Source of the DNA: an uncultured Clostridia bacterium
GTDB lineage: Bacteria > Bacillota > Clostridia > Saccharofermentanales > Saccharofermentanaceae
Assembly: GCA_947303255.1 (NCBI GenBank)
Contig: CAMYXL010000003.1
Span: 1-64,000, forward strand
Direction: 5' to 3'
Length of the DNA stretch: 64,000 nucleotides
In this document: piece by piece, positions 1-7,424 of the stretch
Numbering within the stretch: the first letter of the stretch is position 1
Layout: the number at the start of each line of letters is the position of its first letter
Made by a program: the position numbers and the translations under genes
The notes under the pieces: model-generated
What the model was told of the DNA's origin: nothing
Databases searched by the model: none
What the model saw: the letters and a program-made list of their open reading frames with translations, nothing else

Positions 1-152
1 TGCTCTTTTGTGCTGTTACGGGACTAACCGGTTGTCCTCAGAATGTATACGGACCTGCACCGGATTACACAAAGGATGATGCAGAGGAGACTCAGGAGAG
101 CCAGGAAGAAGTGGAAACAGAGGAAGAAGCTACTTCAGAAAGTCAGGAATAA
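1..152 (+). CDS. Small lipoprotein, C-terminal part (5' end outside window)
   Basis: The frame entering from the left edge reads through a lipobox (LTGC) and ends at the TAA at 150-152. After the lipid-modified Cys comes a short segment PQNVYGPAPDY, then only acidic and polar residues (Glu, Ser, Thr, Gln), which looks like a flexible surface tether. The small lipoprotein at 59334-59507 has the same layout: lipobox, VYGAPPDY, acidic tail. The two are therefore paralogues. The last 23 bases overlap the 3' end of the convergent radical SAM gene. No enzymatic domain fits in the ~50 visible residues. Function unknown. Confidence 0.75.
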   Translation, partial: LFCAVTGLTGCPQNVYGPAPDYTKDDAEETQESQEEVETEEEATSESQE

Positions 153-996
153 GTTCCTCACCGATACTTGAAGTATCCTGAACAAAAGCATTCGTCTGAC
201 CCATATTGCAAAGAAGGTCATTGAGCTGCCAATAGTGAGCAGGGTTTACGGTCTTTTGGAGAAAACCGAAAGATTGAGATATGCTCGGCATAGGTGTGTA
301 TTGGCTCATAAGACTGATATATATATTATTTCCATATTTCATACATAAGTATTCCAGGATGTGTTTGCTGTCGAAAAGTTGCCCCGGAAGGGTAAGATGG
401 CGAACGATAAGTCCGCGCTTAAGAAGTCCGTCGTCGCCAATAACGACGGGTCCGACCTGACGGTACATCTCGTCGATCGCTTCCATGCAGACCTCACGGT
501 AATCCCGGGCATGGGCAAGCTGTGATCCCAAGGTCGGTGACCAGTATTTGAAGTCCGGCATGTAGATATCAACAAGGCCGTCCAGCATCTTAAGGGATTC
601 AACGGAGTCGTAGGATCCTGTGTTGACTGCAACAGGGATCGATAAGTTGGAGAGCTTAAGGCTCTCTGCTACTGAAGGTGCAAAATGCATCGGAGTTACT
701 AAGTTAATATTGTGGGCACCCTGAGATTCAAGGTCGCGGTATATGTCCGCAAGCCCTGAAGGGGTGTAGGTAGTTCCTTTGCCCGTGAAAGAGATATCGT
801 GGTTCTGGCAGAAGATGCAGCCTAAGTTACAGCCGCTGAAAAAGACGGTGCCGCTGCCATGTGAGCCGCTTATAAGGGGCTCTTCGCCGTAGTGGAGTTT
901 GTAAATGTTGACCACGGGATCATAGCCGACTTTGCAAAAGCCAGTTGATGTAGAACGGTCTGCGCCGCATTTTCGAGGACAAAGATAACATTTCAT
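130..996 (-). CDS. Radical SAM protein, PflX-like (COG1313 type)
   Basis: The 288-residue protein starts MKCYLCPRKCG, with four N-terminal Cys (residues 3, 6, 10, 21) in the arrangement typical of the PflX branch of radical SAM proteins. It continues to CNLGCIFC (Cys56, 60, 63), the CxxxCxxC ligands of the SAM-binding 4Fe-4S cluster. PflX-type proteins resemble pyruvate formate-lyase activases, but their substrate is not known. I chose the start at 996 rather than the longer frame to 1125 because family members begin directly before the Cys-rich motif; the Shine-Dalgarno is weak at either start. The gene converges on, and overlaps by 23 bases, the small VYG-PPDY lipoprotein gene. Confidence 0.8.
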   Translation of the reverse strand: MKCYLCPRKCGADRSTSTGFCKVGYDPVVNIYKLHYGEEPLISGSHGSGTVFFSGCNLGCIFCQNHDISFTGKGTTYTPSGLADIYRDLESQGAHNINLVTPMHFAPSVAESLKLSNLSIPVAVNTGSYDSVESLKMLDGLVDIYMPDFKYWSPTLGSQLAHARDYREVCMEAIDEMYRQVGPVVIGDDGLLKRGLIVRHLTLPGQLFDSKHILEYLCMKYGNNIYISLMSQYTPMPSISQSFGFLQKTVNPAHYWQLNDLLCNMGQTNAFVQDTSSIGEELIPDFLK

Positions 997-1118
997 AAGG
1001 ACAGAGTAATACAAGGCGGAAGCTTTGGCAAATTGAACAAAAGGTGATAGGATGGACGAGGAAAACAGAGGAAAATCGAGGAAAACGGAAGATTTTTGTG
1101 ATTTTTTAAGAAAAAGTG

Positions 1119-1150
1119 TTGACAAGGGCGCGGCAGGCGATTATTATAAT
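1119..1150 (+). promoter_or_regulatory. Promoter of rplM-rpsI
   Basis: A perfect TTGACA lies at 1119-1124. The -10 is TATTAT at 1142-1147 (17-base spacer) or the overlapping perfect TATAAT at 1145-1150 (20-base spacer). The start codon follows about 45 bases downstream. A strong housekeeping promoter fits ribosomal protein genes. Confidence 0.75.
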
Positions 1151-1195
1151 CAAGCGTCTAAATGACAGATATCTATTTTAAGGAGTTAGTCCATT

Positions 1196-1630
1196 ATGAA
1201 GACATATGTTGCTACACCGGCTACAGTTGAGAGAAAATGGCTCGTGATCGACGCTTCCGGAAAGACACTTGGTCGTCTCGCTACTGAGGTTGCTAAGCTC
1301 TTGAGAGGTAAGCACAAGCCTACATATACACCATTTGTAGACACAGGTGATTTTGTAATCGTTATCAATGCATCTGAGATGGTTCTTACAGGAAACAAGC
1401 TCGATCAGAAGATGTATCGTTATCACACAGGTTATGCAGGCGGTCTCAAGGAGACAACTTACAGAAACCTTATGGCAAAGAATCCGGAGAAGGCTTTGGA
1501 GCTCGCAGTTAAGGGCATGCTTCCTAAGAATTCACTCGGCCGTCAGATGTTCAAGAAGCTCAAGGTATACGCAGGTGCTGAGCATGATCATGCAGCACAG
1601 AAGCCTGAGGCTTACACATTTGAAGAGTAA
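1196..1630 (+). CDS. rplM: Ribosomal protein L13 (uL13)
   Basis: The 144-residue protein matches bacterial L13 in length and throughout its sequence. It has the N-terminal [20 protein letters not shown] segment, a central [18 protein letters not shown] stretch, and the conserved [18 protein letters not shown] near the C-terminus. L13 is an early-assembly protein of the large subunit that binds 23S rRNA. The Shine-Dalgarno AAGGAG precedes the ATG. rpsI follows after 19 bases, the usual L13-S9 operon, with a strong promoter upstream and a terminator after rpsI. Confidence 0.98.
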   Translation: MKTYVATPATVERKWLVIDASGKTLGRLATEVAKLLRGKHKPTYTPFVDTGDFVIVINASEMVLTGNKLDQKMYRYHTGYAGGLKETTYRNLMAKNPEKALELAVKGMLPKNSLGRQMFKKLKVYAGAEHDHAAQKPEAYTFEE

Positions 1631-1649
1631 TAGGGAGGTCAAGTGATTT

Positions 1650-2057
1650 ATGGCTAAGAAAGCTACTAAAGTTTATTTCTACGGTACAGGTCGTCGTAAG
1701 AATGCAGTTGCTTGCGTTCGTCTTATCCCGGGTTCCGGTAAGATCACTATCAACGACAAGGACATCGATGCTTACTTCGGTCTTGATACATTGAAGCTCA
1801 TCGTTCGTCAGCCTCTCGTTGCTACAAGCACAGAAGGCAAGTTCGATATCATCGCTAAGGCAATCGGCGGCGGTATTTCCGGTCAGGCTGGTGCTATCCG
1901 CCACGGTATCGCAAGAGCTCTTGTTCAGGCAGATGAAGAAGCTTACAAGGCTACACTTAAGACAGCTGGTCTTCTCACACGTGACGCACGTATGAAGGAG
2001 AGAAAGAAGCCAGGTCTCAAGAAGGCTCGTAAGGCATCACAGTTCTCAAAGAGATAA
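1650..2057 (+). CDS. rpsI: Ribosomal protein S9 (uS9)
   Basis: The 135-residue protein shows the S9 hallmarks: [10 protein letters not shown] near the N-terminus, the glycine-rich segment [21 protein letters not shown], and the basic C-terminal tail [17 protein letters not shown], whose last residues reach the P-site tRNA in the small subunit. The start follows a clear GGGAGG Shine-Dalgarno. It is co-transcribed with rplM and followed at once by a strong terminator, so the pair forms a closed two-gene operon. Confidence 0.98.
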   Translation: MAKKATKVYFYGTGRRKNAVACVRLIPGSGKITINDKDIDAYFGLDTLKLIVRQPLVATSTEGKFDIIAKAIGGGISGQAGAIRHGIARALVQADEEAYKATLKTAGLLTRDARMKERKKPGLKKARKASQFSKR

Positions 2058-2084
2058 TTATTCAGAAGGTTCAACAAAGAACTC

Positions 2085-2121
2085 AAAAACCTCGGAAGTT
2101 TTTCTTCCGAGGTTTTTCTTT
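2085..2121 (+). terminator. Terminator of rplM-rpsI
   Basis: AACCTCGGAAG and CTTCCGAGGTT form an 11-bp perfect stem around a short T-rich loop. A T-rich stretch follows on the plus strand. Confidence 0.9.
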
Positions 2122-2176
2122 TATCTGATTTAATCAGACAATTCGGTATGAGAAAAGAAAGGGAAAGCATATCTTA

Positions 2177-2273
2177 AGATGCACTCCAATATTTATAAAA
2201 GTGCAAAATTTGCACTAACTCTTGACAAACAGGTGCAAATATTGCACTCTTAATGTATAAGAGGTGCAAATAT
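2177..2273. promoter_or_regulatory. Phased GTGCAA/TTGCAC operators of the MNT/HEPN operon
   Basis: Two palindromes of 15 bp lie at 2201-2215 (GTGCAAAATTTGCAC) and 2233-2247 (GTGCAAATATTGCAC). A left half-site overlaps the start codon at 2264-2273, and a right half-site (TGCAC) lies at 2180-2184. The inferred dyad centres are about 2177, 2208, 2240 and 2271, so all steps are 31-32 bp, three helical turns. A TTGACA -35 at 2222-2227 lies between the full sites. Autorepression by the HTH-bearing first gene product is the natural inference. Confidence 0.75.
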
Positions 2274-2745
2274 GAGTACTATAAAAGAGATCAGAATTGA
2301 AAAGAAACTCACGCAACAACAAGTTGCTGATTTAGTTGGTATATCCCTAAGATCCTACAAGTCATATGAAAATGACCAGGATAAAGAAGGAACCATAAAG
2401 TATAACTATATCTTAGACAAATTGCAGACTATAAATTTTATAGATGAGGATCACGGTATTCTCGAAATGGATTATATCATCGAGAGATGCAAACAAGTTT
2501 TGGATGAGTATCCGGTTCATTATTGTGTTCTCTTTGGTTCTTATGCCAAAGGAAATGCCGGTGAATCAAGCGATGTGGATCTGTTGATATCATCAGATGT
2601 TAAAGGTCTTAAGTTTTATGGCTTGGTGGAGAAACTAAGAAATGCACTTCACAAGAAGGTAGACGTACTCACTATAGAACAACTTAAAGATAATCTGGAA
2701 TTAACCAATGAAATATTGAGGGATGGAATCAGGATATATGGATAA
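2272..2745 (+). CDS. HTH-MNT antitoxin (MntA-like nucleotidyltransferase with N-terminal XRE domain)
   Basis: Residues 1-55 form a Cro/C1-type helix-turn-helix (KLTQQQVADLVGISLRSYKSYE). Residues from about 65 form a minimal nucleotidyltransferase domain with GS89-90, a ten-residue spacer, then D101-V-D103, the GSx10DxD signature, plus a later Asp in KVDVLT. In the HEPN/MNT family this antitoxin inactivates its HepT partner by AMPylating a tyrosine near the HEPN active site. The HTH fusion makes it the likely repressor of its own promoter, which carries phased palindromes. The toxin gene overlaps its 3' end. Confidence 0.88.
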   Translation: MSTIKEIRIEKKLTQQQVADLVGISLRSYKSYENDQDKEGTIKYNYILDKLQTINFIDEDHGILEMDYIIERCKQVLDEYPVHYCVLFGSYAKGNAGESSDVDLLISSDVKGLKFYGLVEKLRNALHKKVDVLTIEQLKDNLELTNEILRDGIRIYG

Positions 2746-3070
2746 CAAGAAAAATGATTCTTATTACTTAGATAAGATAAAGACTGATTTGGCATTTATA
2801 GTGACACATATGAAAGATGTTGATCTAAAGGGATTAAGTGATAACGAAGTTCTTCTTGATTCCATGTTATTTAGGATGATTCAGATTTCTGAGAATGCAA
2901 AAAAGTTATCCGCTGAATATAAAGATTCCAAAAACAATCTTCCATGGGATGAAGTGACAGGTCTCAGAAATCGAATTGTCCATGACTATGGCAATGTTAA
3001 TCTTGGTATAGTTTATGAAACTCTAAAATCTGATATTCCGGAATTGTTAGAACAGTTAAATGAAGAGTAG
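2738..3070 (+). CDS. HEPN toxin (HepT-like, DUF86)
   Basis: The protein is 110 residues long from the chosen start. It carries R77-N-R-I-V-H82-D-Y84, the RX4HxY motif of HepT ribonuclease toxins; the Tyr is the residue AMPylated by MntA-type antitoxins. The remainder is all-alpha, as expected for HEPN. An in-frame ATG at 2723 exists, but 2738 has AGGA at a good distance and overlaps the antitoxin stop by 8 bases, which implies translational coupling. By family knowledge it cleaves RNA unless modified; its target cannot be read from sequence. Confidence 0.87.
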   Translation: MDNKKNDSYYLDKIKTDLAFIVTHMKDVDLKGLSDNEVLLDSMLFRMIQISENAKKLSAEYKDSKNNLPWDEVTGLRNRIVHDYGNVNLGIVYETLKSDIPELLEQLNEE

Positions 3071-3109
3071 TAAGATTGTTAGTGAGAAGACTTTTAAAAA
3101 GGAATCACC

Positions 3110-3784
3110 ATGATAAAAGCGATATTTTTTGATCTGTTTTTCACGTTGATAGTTCCGGTGTATGACGAGAATATAAATGAGTATAAGATCCTCGGGCTGA
3201 CACCGGAAGAATGGGAGAAGTACGCTGAGGATGATACTCTGTATGAAGAAAGAGCAATGGGCTTTGTAAAAAGTGAGAAGGAGATCATAGATAAGATCGC
3301 AGATATCATGCCGATTAAAGTAGATGAAGAGACGAGAGGGAAACTCCTTATGGCTCGCGAGCACAGGATGAAAGCGGCTCTTCAGAATGTATCCCCGAAG
3401 ATACTTTCCGCTCTTAAGGAACTCAGGTCGAAAGGCATAAAGATCTGCCTCATAAGCAATGCGGATGTTATCGATTCCAAATACTGGAATGAGTCTCCGC
3501 TTTCCGAGTTTTTTGATGAAACGATATTCTCGTGTGACGTTGGCCTTTTGAAACCGGATAAACGCATATATGAACTGGCTATGGAAAAGACGGGTTACGA
3601 GCCTCATCAGTGCATGTTCGTAGGCGACGGCGGATCGAGTGAACTTAAAGGCGCGAAGTCTGTCGGAATGCAGACGGTGTTCACGGAAATGCTCGATAAG
3701 AAGGCGCCGGAGCAAAGAGAACGGATAATGAAAGATGCGGATCACATAGTAGAGGATCTTGAGGAATTGGTCGGCATTGTCTGA
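3110..3784 (+). CDS. HAD-superfamily hydrolase
   Basis: The 224-residue protein has the haloacid dehalogenase-type motifs in order: motif I FFDLFFTL with nucleophile Asp8, a helical cap, motif II LISNAD (~117-122), motif III Lys in GLLKPD, and motif IV GDGGSSE. Motif I is DLF rather than DxD, so the second Asp that acts as acid/base in most HAD phosphatases is Phe. This could mean a dehalogenase-like or altered phosphatase chemistry. It sits alone between the toxin-antitoxin pair and the LytTR operon. Substrate unknown. Confidence 0.8.
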   Translation: MIKAIFFDLFFTLIVPVYDENINEYKILGLTPEEWEKYAEDDTLYEERAMGFVKSEKEIIDKIADIMPIKVDEETRGKLLMAREHRMKAALQNVSPKILSALKELRSKGIKICLISNADVIDSKYWNESPLSEFFDETIFSCDVGLLKPDKRIYELAMEKTGYEPHQCMFVGDGGSSELKGAKSVGMQTVFTEMLDKKAPEQRERIMKDADHIVEDLEELVGIV

Positions 3785-3790
3785 CAAAGT

Positions 3791-3860
3791 TGTCCTTCTT
3801 ATTCTCGAAAATGTCCGCCTTATTCCTTTTTGGTGGAAGGCGGCTTCGAAATAATATAGT
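3791..3860 (+). promoter_or_regulatory. Direct repeats and -10 upstream of the LytTR gene
   Basis: TGTCCTTCTTATTC (3791-3804) and TGTCCGCCTTATTC (3812-3825) are direct repeats exactly 21 bp apart, two helical turns, as LytTR dimers prefer. A TATAGT -10 lies at 3855-3860 without a good -35, which fits an activator-dependent, autoregulated promoter. Confidence 0.6.
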
Positions 3861-3880
3861 GTTCTTATCAGGAGATGAAC

Positions 3881-4333
3881 ATGAAACTGTTTGTTAAAGA
3901 AAAGTGTGACGTAAAGGAAACCGAGGTGGAGATCCGCTGCAGGATCCGGGACAGGGAAGTCGACAACCTGATAACGGGGATAAGGAATGCTGCGAACACC
4001 ATCCTGGGGGAGAAGGAGAATGGCGATATCTGTCAGGTGCCGGTCGTCAGGATCCTGTATTTTGAGGCGGTCGAGGGACGCGTTTTCGCGTATCTGGATG
4101 ATGAGGTCCTTAAGATCAAGAATACGTTGTACGAGGTTGAGGAATCTTATGCCAATAACCATTTCGTGCGAATCTCCAAGTCAGCAGTCGTGAATCTGAG
4201 GACTGTCACGAACATAAGACCGGAAGTGGGCAGGCGCGTGAGGCTTGAGCTAAGAAACAGGGAGTTTCTGATCGTGTCGAAGAATTACGTGGGTTGCCTT
4301 AAAAAGGCTCTCGGAATGAAGGAGGCAAGATAA
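3881..4333 (+). CDS. LytTR-family DNA-binding regulator without receiver domain
   Basis: The C-terminal ~95 residues match the LytTR fold: RILYFEAVEGRVFAYL, then FVRISKSAVVNLRTVTNI and a final LELRNREFLIVSKNYVGCLKKAL. The N-terminus is a short charged segment and no phospho-receiver is present. LytTR proteins of this size pair with DUF3021 membrane proteins, which hold them in check. The start at 3881 was preferred to 3875 because AGGAG lies six bases before it. The stop codon overlaps the next start. The direct repeats upstream make autoregulation likely. Confidence 0.88.
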   Translation: MKLFVKEKCDVKETEVEIRCRIRDREVDNLITGIRNAANTILGEKENGDICQVPVVRILYFEAVEGRVFAYLDDEVLKIKNTLYEVEESYANNHFVRISKSAVVNLRTVTNIRPEVGRRVRLELRNREFLIVSKNYVGCLKKALGMKEAR

Positions 4334-4788
4334 TGGACAGGATTATTTCTTCTTTTCGAAAAGCCGCTTCAAGGAGTGTTTGGGCATACTCGATATGCGT
4401 CATCATCTTGGCTCTGGGATCATATGCGATCGGCGGGAACGTCGCTCCGAAAAACATATTCATCCTTACGTGGATGTACCTGTGCTTTATCGTTATCAAC
4501 ACGGTGATACTGTCGTTGGACGGAATAAAGAGTTGGGAAAGATTGCCGTATCTGGTCAAAAGGATTGTCGCGATGCCGTTTTTGATGGGCGTTGCGGTAC
4601 TGGGGATCATGAACCTGGGAGAGATAAAGAGTAATTACAAGACAAATCTTGCGATCACTGTTGTTGCATTTGGGGTGGTCTATATCATCGCTTCGACGAT
4701 AGGATACGTTTTCGAGAAGAAACAGACAGACAAGATGAATGATGCACTTATGGCTTTTCAGAAGGAGATAGCAAAAGAAGATGAATAA
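4333..4788 (+). CDS. DUF3021 family membrane protein
   Basis: The 151-residue protein has four predicted membrane segments, roughly residues 17-36, 43-63, 78-97 and 107-125, and a short charged C-terminus. This layout and its position directly after a LytTR gene match DUF3021 proteins. Some of these act as membrane-bound inhibitors of the adjacent LytTR activator. The ATG overlaps the LytTR stop (TAATGG), so the two should be made together. What relieves inhibition is not visible. Confidence 0.85.
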   Translation: MDRIISSFRKAASRSVWAYSICVIILALGSYAIGGNVAPKNIFILTWMYLCFIVINTVILSLDGIKSWERLPYLVKRIVAMPFLMGVAVLGIMNLGEIKSNYKTNLAITVVAFGVVYIIASTIGYVFEKKQTDKMNDALMAFQKEIAKEDE

Positions 4789-5302
4789 GACAGTAAAAAG
4801 TGTATTGTTTGGAATTGGTATTGCGGCCGTCATCGGCCTTATAGTGTTCTTCGGATACCTGGGTTTTAAGGGCGAGAAATCCCTCGACAGGATGACTTTG
4901 ACGTATACGGATGAAGTTAGCATGAAGGACGGGCAGCTCGAGGCGGTTAAGTCAGGGGTCGAGTTCAAGAACGAGGACGCGACCAAATGCAAGATGAACA
5001 TTAAGTGGGGCAATGGCGATGATAATGTAAGTTTCATCACCATGATCAAGATAATCGCGCCGAGCGGCAAGGTCGAGTCGTGGGTCACGGGTGACTGGGG
5101 CGACTGTGAGATGGAGTTCGACCTTAGCGAGAAAGGAACTTATAAGATCTGCAACGAGTACTTTACGACGGCCGAGGAATTTGATGCGGCATGTAAAGCG
5201 CTGGATCCGGATGTGGTCACGGAAAATGATACTTTCGACTACAACGGAAAAGACGGAAAATGGAATATGAAGGTAGATATAAAGATCGTTACTTCTAAAT
5301 GA
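4781..5302 (+). CDS. Membrane-anchored hypothetical protein of the LytTR operon
   Basis: The 173-residue protein has one N-terminal membrane helix (residues 9-29), then a ~140-residue outside domain rich in Asp and Lys with no Cys-based lipobox. I do not recognise the domain. Its start overlaps the end of the DUF3021 gene by 8 bases and its end abuts the HExxH protein, so it belongs to the same operon. It may be a target or accessory factor of the LytTR-DUF3021 switch. Confidence 0.75.
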   Translation: MNKTVKSVLFGIGIAAVIGLIVFFGYLGFKGEKSLDRMTLTYTDEVSMKDGQLEAVKSGVEFKNEDATKCKMNIKWGNGDDNVSFITMIKIIAPSGKVESWVTGDWGDCEMEFDLSEKGTYKICNEYFTTAEEFDAACKALDPDVVTENDTFDYNGKDGKWNMKVDIKIVTSK

Positions 5303-5310
5303 GGAAAACT

Positions 5311-5880
5311 ATGAAACACAAGGTTAAATACATATTTACGCTGCTCGGTGCTGTATTCCTGGAGCTGCTGATATATGTGATCCTGCACGAGGGCGGACAT
5401 GTGCTCGTGGCTCTCATTGCAGGGGCGAGGATAACGGAATTCAACATCTTCGTTACTAACGCACACATGGCATATGAAGGAGGAAACTTTACTCCGTTTC
5501 TGAGCATGTGGATCGATGCGAACGGTGCATTGGTTCCGCTTCTGGTCTCGTACATTTATGCGCTGCTTTACAGGAAGGAGATCAAGAATCATTTCTACAG
5601 GATCTTCTCGTTCCTTATCTGCTTCGTTAATGCGATGTCAACTATGGTCTGGGTGTTGACCCCGTTTCTTTTTATCAACGGTTACAGCGACATGAGCGAT
5701 GATTCGTTTAAGTTCATAAATAAGTTCAACTACTACCATAACCCGCTCATCATAAGTCTCGTATCAGCTGTTCTTGTCGGAACGGGAATCTTTCTTGTCA
5801 TTAAGATGGGAATATTCAGATCGTTTATCGAAGTTATAAAAGATGTCCGTAAAAGTGTGTTGGAGCAGGAGAAAAATTAG
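5311..5880 (+). CDS. Integral membrane HExxH protein (M50-like metalloprotease candidate)
   Basis: The 189-residue protein opens with a membrane helix carrying HEGGH (about residues 25-29), the zinc-binding HExxH motif placed inside the membrane as in site-2-protease-like M50 families. Two to three more helices follow. The second conserved Asp motif of classical M50 enzymes is not obvious; the DANGALVPLL segment is the nearest candidate. I chose 5311 because TGAGGA precedes it well, whereas the ATG at 5299 has no Shine-Dalgarno. It is the last gene of the LytTR operon, and a role in envelope stress is only inference. Confidence 0.7.
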   Translation: MKHKVKYIFTLLGAVFLELLIYVILHEGGHVLVALIAGARITEFNIFVTNAHMAYEGGNFTPFLSMWIDANGALVPLLVSYIYALLYRKEIKNHFYRIFSFLICFVNAMSTMVWVLTPFLFINGYSDMSDDSFKFINKFNYYHNPLIISLVSAVLVGTGIFLVIKMGIFRSFIEVIKDVRKSVLEQEKN

Positions 5881-5910
5881 CGGAGATTTACCCCGATCGA
5901 AACGTCCGCT
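5879..5910. terminator. Weak hairpin between convergent genes
   Basis: AGCGGA at 5879-5884 pairs with TCCGCT at 5905-5910 around a 20-base loop. No T-run follows, so termination activity is doubtful. It is the only candidate between these convergent genes. Confidence 0.3.
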
Positions 5911-5912
5911 GA

Positions 5913-6824
5913 CTAGAAATTTCCGACCAGATCATCCAGACCGCCTTTGATGATCTCCTTATTCGAAGGAACATATCCTTTATCGTATTTCACGAATGAG
6001 ACGTGACATATGAGATCGGAATCCTCATCTACGCCCAGACACAAAGCGAACTCTTTATTACTGGAATACATCTCGATAAAAAGATACCTGACACCGTCTT
6101 TTTCCGTGGTCCATCTGAAGTACTGCTGCGGATGAGCATTCAGCATCTTCTTCAGCGCCTTAAGTTCGTCCTTGTCGAGATCTTCAAAGCATTCCTCCGT
6201 GAAATTATCTTCGATATGATCCTCCATGTCGTCCAAAGAGACGCTCTTGGCAGTTACAAAATCAACTTTCTCATAAACACTGTCGAACTCCGGCATATAA
6301 ACGCCTGCGAGGTGTACCATGTCCGTATAATCCTTCTCGGAAAAGTAGAGAGAATAAAGTCCCTCATAAGACGTATCCTTCTCATACTGCGGCACATCGA
6401 GCCACGAAAGATAGATGGTCTTGCCGGAAGCCTCGAGTTCGCATGAACAGCTGAACATGTGCCAAGGATAATCTCCGGTGTCGCCCTTGTCGGAACAGGA
6501 CACGTCATCATCTTTTGCTCCGTCTATCTCATAATTCTCGAAAACGTAATCCAACTCTTCATCGATATCATCGATCCTGTCCAAAGCCTTTTCCGAGAAC
6601 AGAGCTTTAAGTCCGTCTTTGTCCTCTTTCTTCAGGCATTTGACGATGTCTTCTTTCATCTCCTGTGCACGCTCAAGCTGATCATCCTTAGAGTAGTACT
6701 TCATGCTTGCATCAGCTTTTTCAGCGGCGTCTTCAACCATCTTGTCGAAGAATGCACAGCCTGAAAAAGACGTGGTCAAAAGTGCGATCGAAGTGATGAT
6801 AACTGCTGCTTTTTCATGTTTCAT
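5913..6824 (-). CDS. Lipoprotein, DUF5104-like
   Basis: The 303-residue protein has a signal peptide and lipobox (FSGC, Cys ~23). A short helical lead follows, then a segment in which charged helices (KEDIVKCLKKEDKDGLKALFSEKALDRIDD) precede a beta-rich domain. This resembles the DUF5104 lipoproteins of Clostridia, which have no known function. It is a single gene facing away from BlaI/BlaR locus 1, with Shine-Dalgarno GGGAGG. Family naming is from memory of the pattern and is moderate in certainty. Confidence 0.65.
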   Translation of the reverse strand: MKHEKAAVIITSIALLTTSFSGCAFFDKMVEDAAEKADASMKYYSKDDQLERAQEMKEDIVKCLKKEDKDGLKALFSEKALDRIDDIDEELDYVFENYEIDGAKDDDVSCSDKGDTGDYPWHMFSCSCELEASGKTIYLSWLDVPQYEKDTSYEGLYSLYFSEKDYTDMVHLAGVYMPEFDSVYEKVDFVTAKSVSLDDMEDHIEDNFTEECFEDLDKDELKALKKMLNAHPQQYFRWTTEKDGVRYLFIEMYSSNKEFALCLGVDEDSDLICHVSFVKYDKGYVPSNKEIIKGGLDDLVGNF

Positions 6825-6907
6825 TTTCGTTCCTCCCTTACTTCCCCCATAAGACCATTTTACTCCCGATAGTTTTCCTTAGGCAAACCATAGTTTTCGA
6901 AAAAAGG

Positions 6908-6959
6908 TTGACAAAGCAAGTCTACGCGTGTAGACTTAGTATAAATCTACATATGTAGA
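6908..6959 (+). promoter_or_regulatory. Promoter and two BlaI-type operators of locus 1
   Basis: TTGACA (6908-6913) and TAGACT (6931-6936) are spaced by 17 bases. GTCTAC-GCGT-GTAGAC (6920-6935) covers the spacer and -10. A second palindrome, TCTACATATGTAGA (6946-6959), lies just after the expected transcription start. Both contain the TAC-N4-GTA core of BlaI/MecI boxes. The placement predicts direct repression of the blaI-blaR pair by its own repressor. Confidence 0.82.
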
Positions 6960-7056
6960 CCTATGCCGTGCGGTAAGAATTCCCAAGCGCTGGGGTAAGG
7001 AATACCGCTTCCGGAAGCGGCAATAGGTTAATCAAATGAGAATAATGGAGAAAACA

Positions 7057-7419
7057 ATGGAAGAGATCTTACTTGGCGAGAGCGAATTTGATCTGATGGA
7101 TCTTATCTGGGACAGGGCGCCGGTTAATTCGGGCGAACTCGTGGCCTTATGCGACGAGAGATTCGCATGGAAAAAGTCCACGGTCTACACGATGCTCAGA
7201 CGTCTTTGCGACAAAGAGATCATAAGAAATGATAACTCTGTCATTACTTATATCGTCGACAAGGAAAAAGTCCAGAGATATCAGAGCGAGAACCTGGTAA
7301 GAAAAAACTTCGGAGGTTCGCTGTCGCTTTTTGTCAACTCGTTCCTGGGTGACAGGAGTATCAGCAAGGAAGAAGCACAGAAACTCATTGATATGATCGA
7401 GAAACACACAGAAGATTGA
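7057..7419 (+). CDS. BlaI/MecI-family repressor, locus 1
   Basis: The 120-residue protein matches BlaI/MecI: GESEFDLMDLIWDRAPVNSGEL, then the recognition region WKKSTVYTMLRRLCDKEII, and a C-terminal dimer part ending DMIEKHTED. BlaI-type repressors are winged-helix dimers inactivated by proteolysis triggered by a BlaR-type receptor. I chose 7057 because GGAG lies six bases before it and because alignment with the second BlaI (48031-48399) starts there; an ATG at 7036 lacks this support. The receptor gene begins right after the stop. Confidence 0.9.
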   Translation: MEEILLGESEFDLMDLIWDRAPVNSGELVALCDERFAWKKSTVYTMLRRLCDKEIIRNDNSVITYIVDKEKVQRYQSENLVRKNFGGSLSLFVNSFLGDRSISKEEAQKLIDMIEKHTED

Positions 7420-7424
7420 GAGAA

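Noticed and set aside
339..632. 97-codon frame on the minus strand inside the radical SAM gene.
   Set aside because: It is an out-of-frame shadow with no ribosome site and no recognisable protein.
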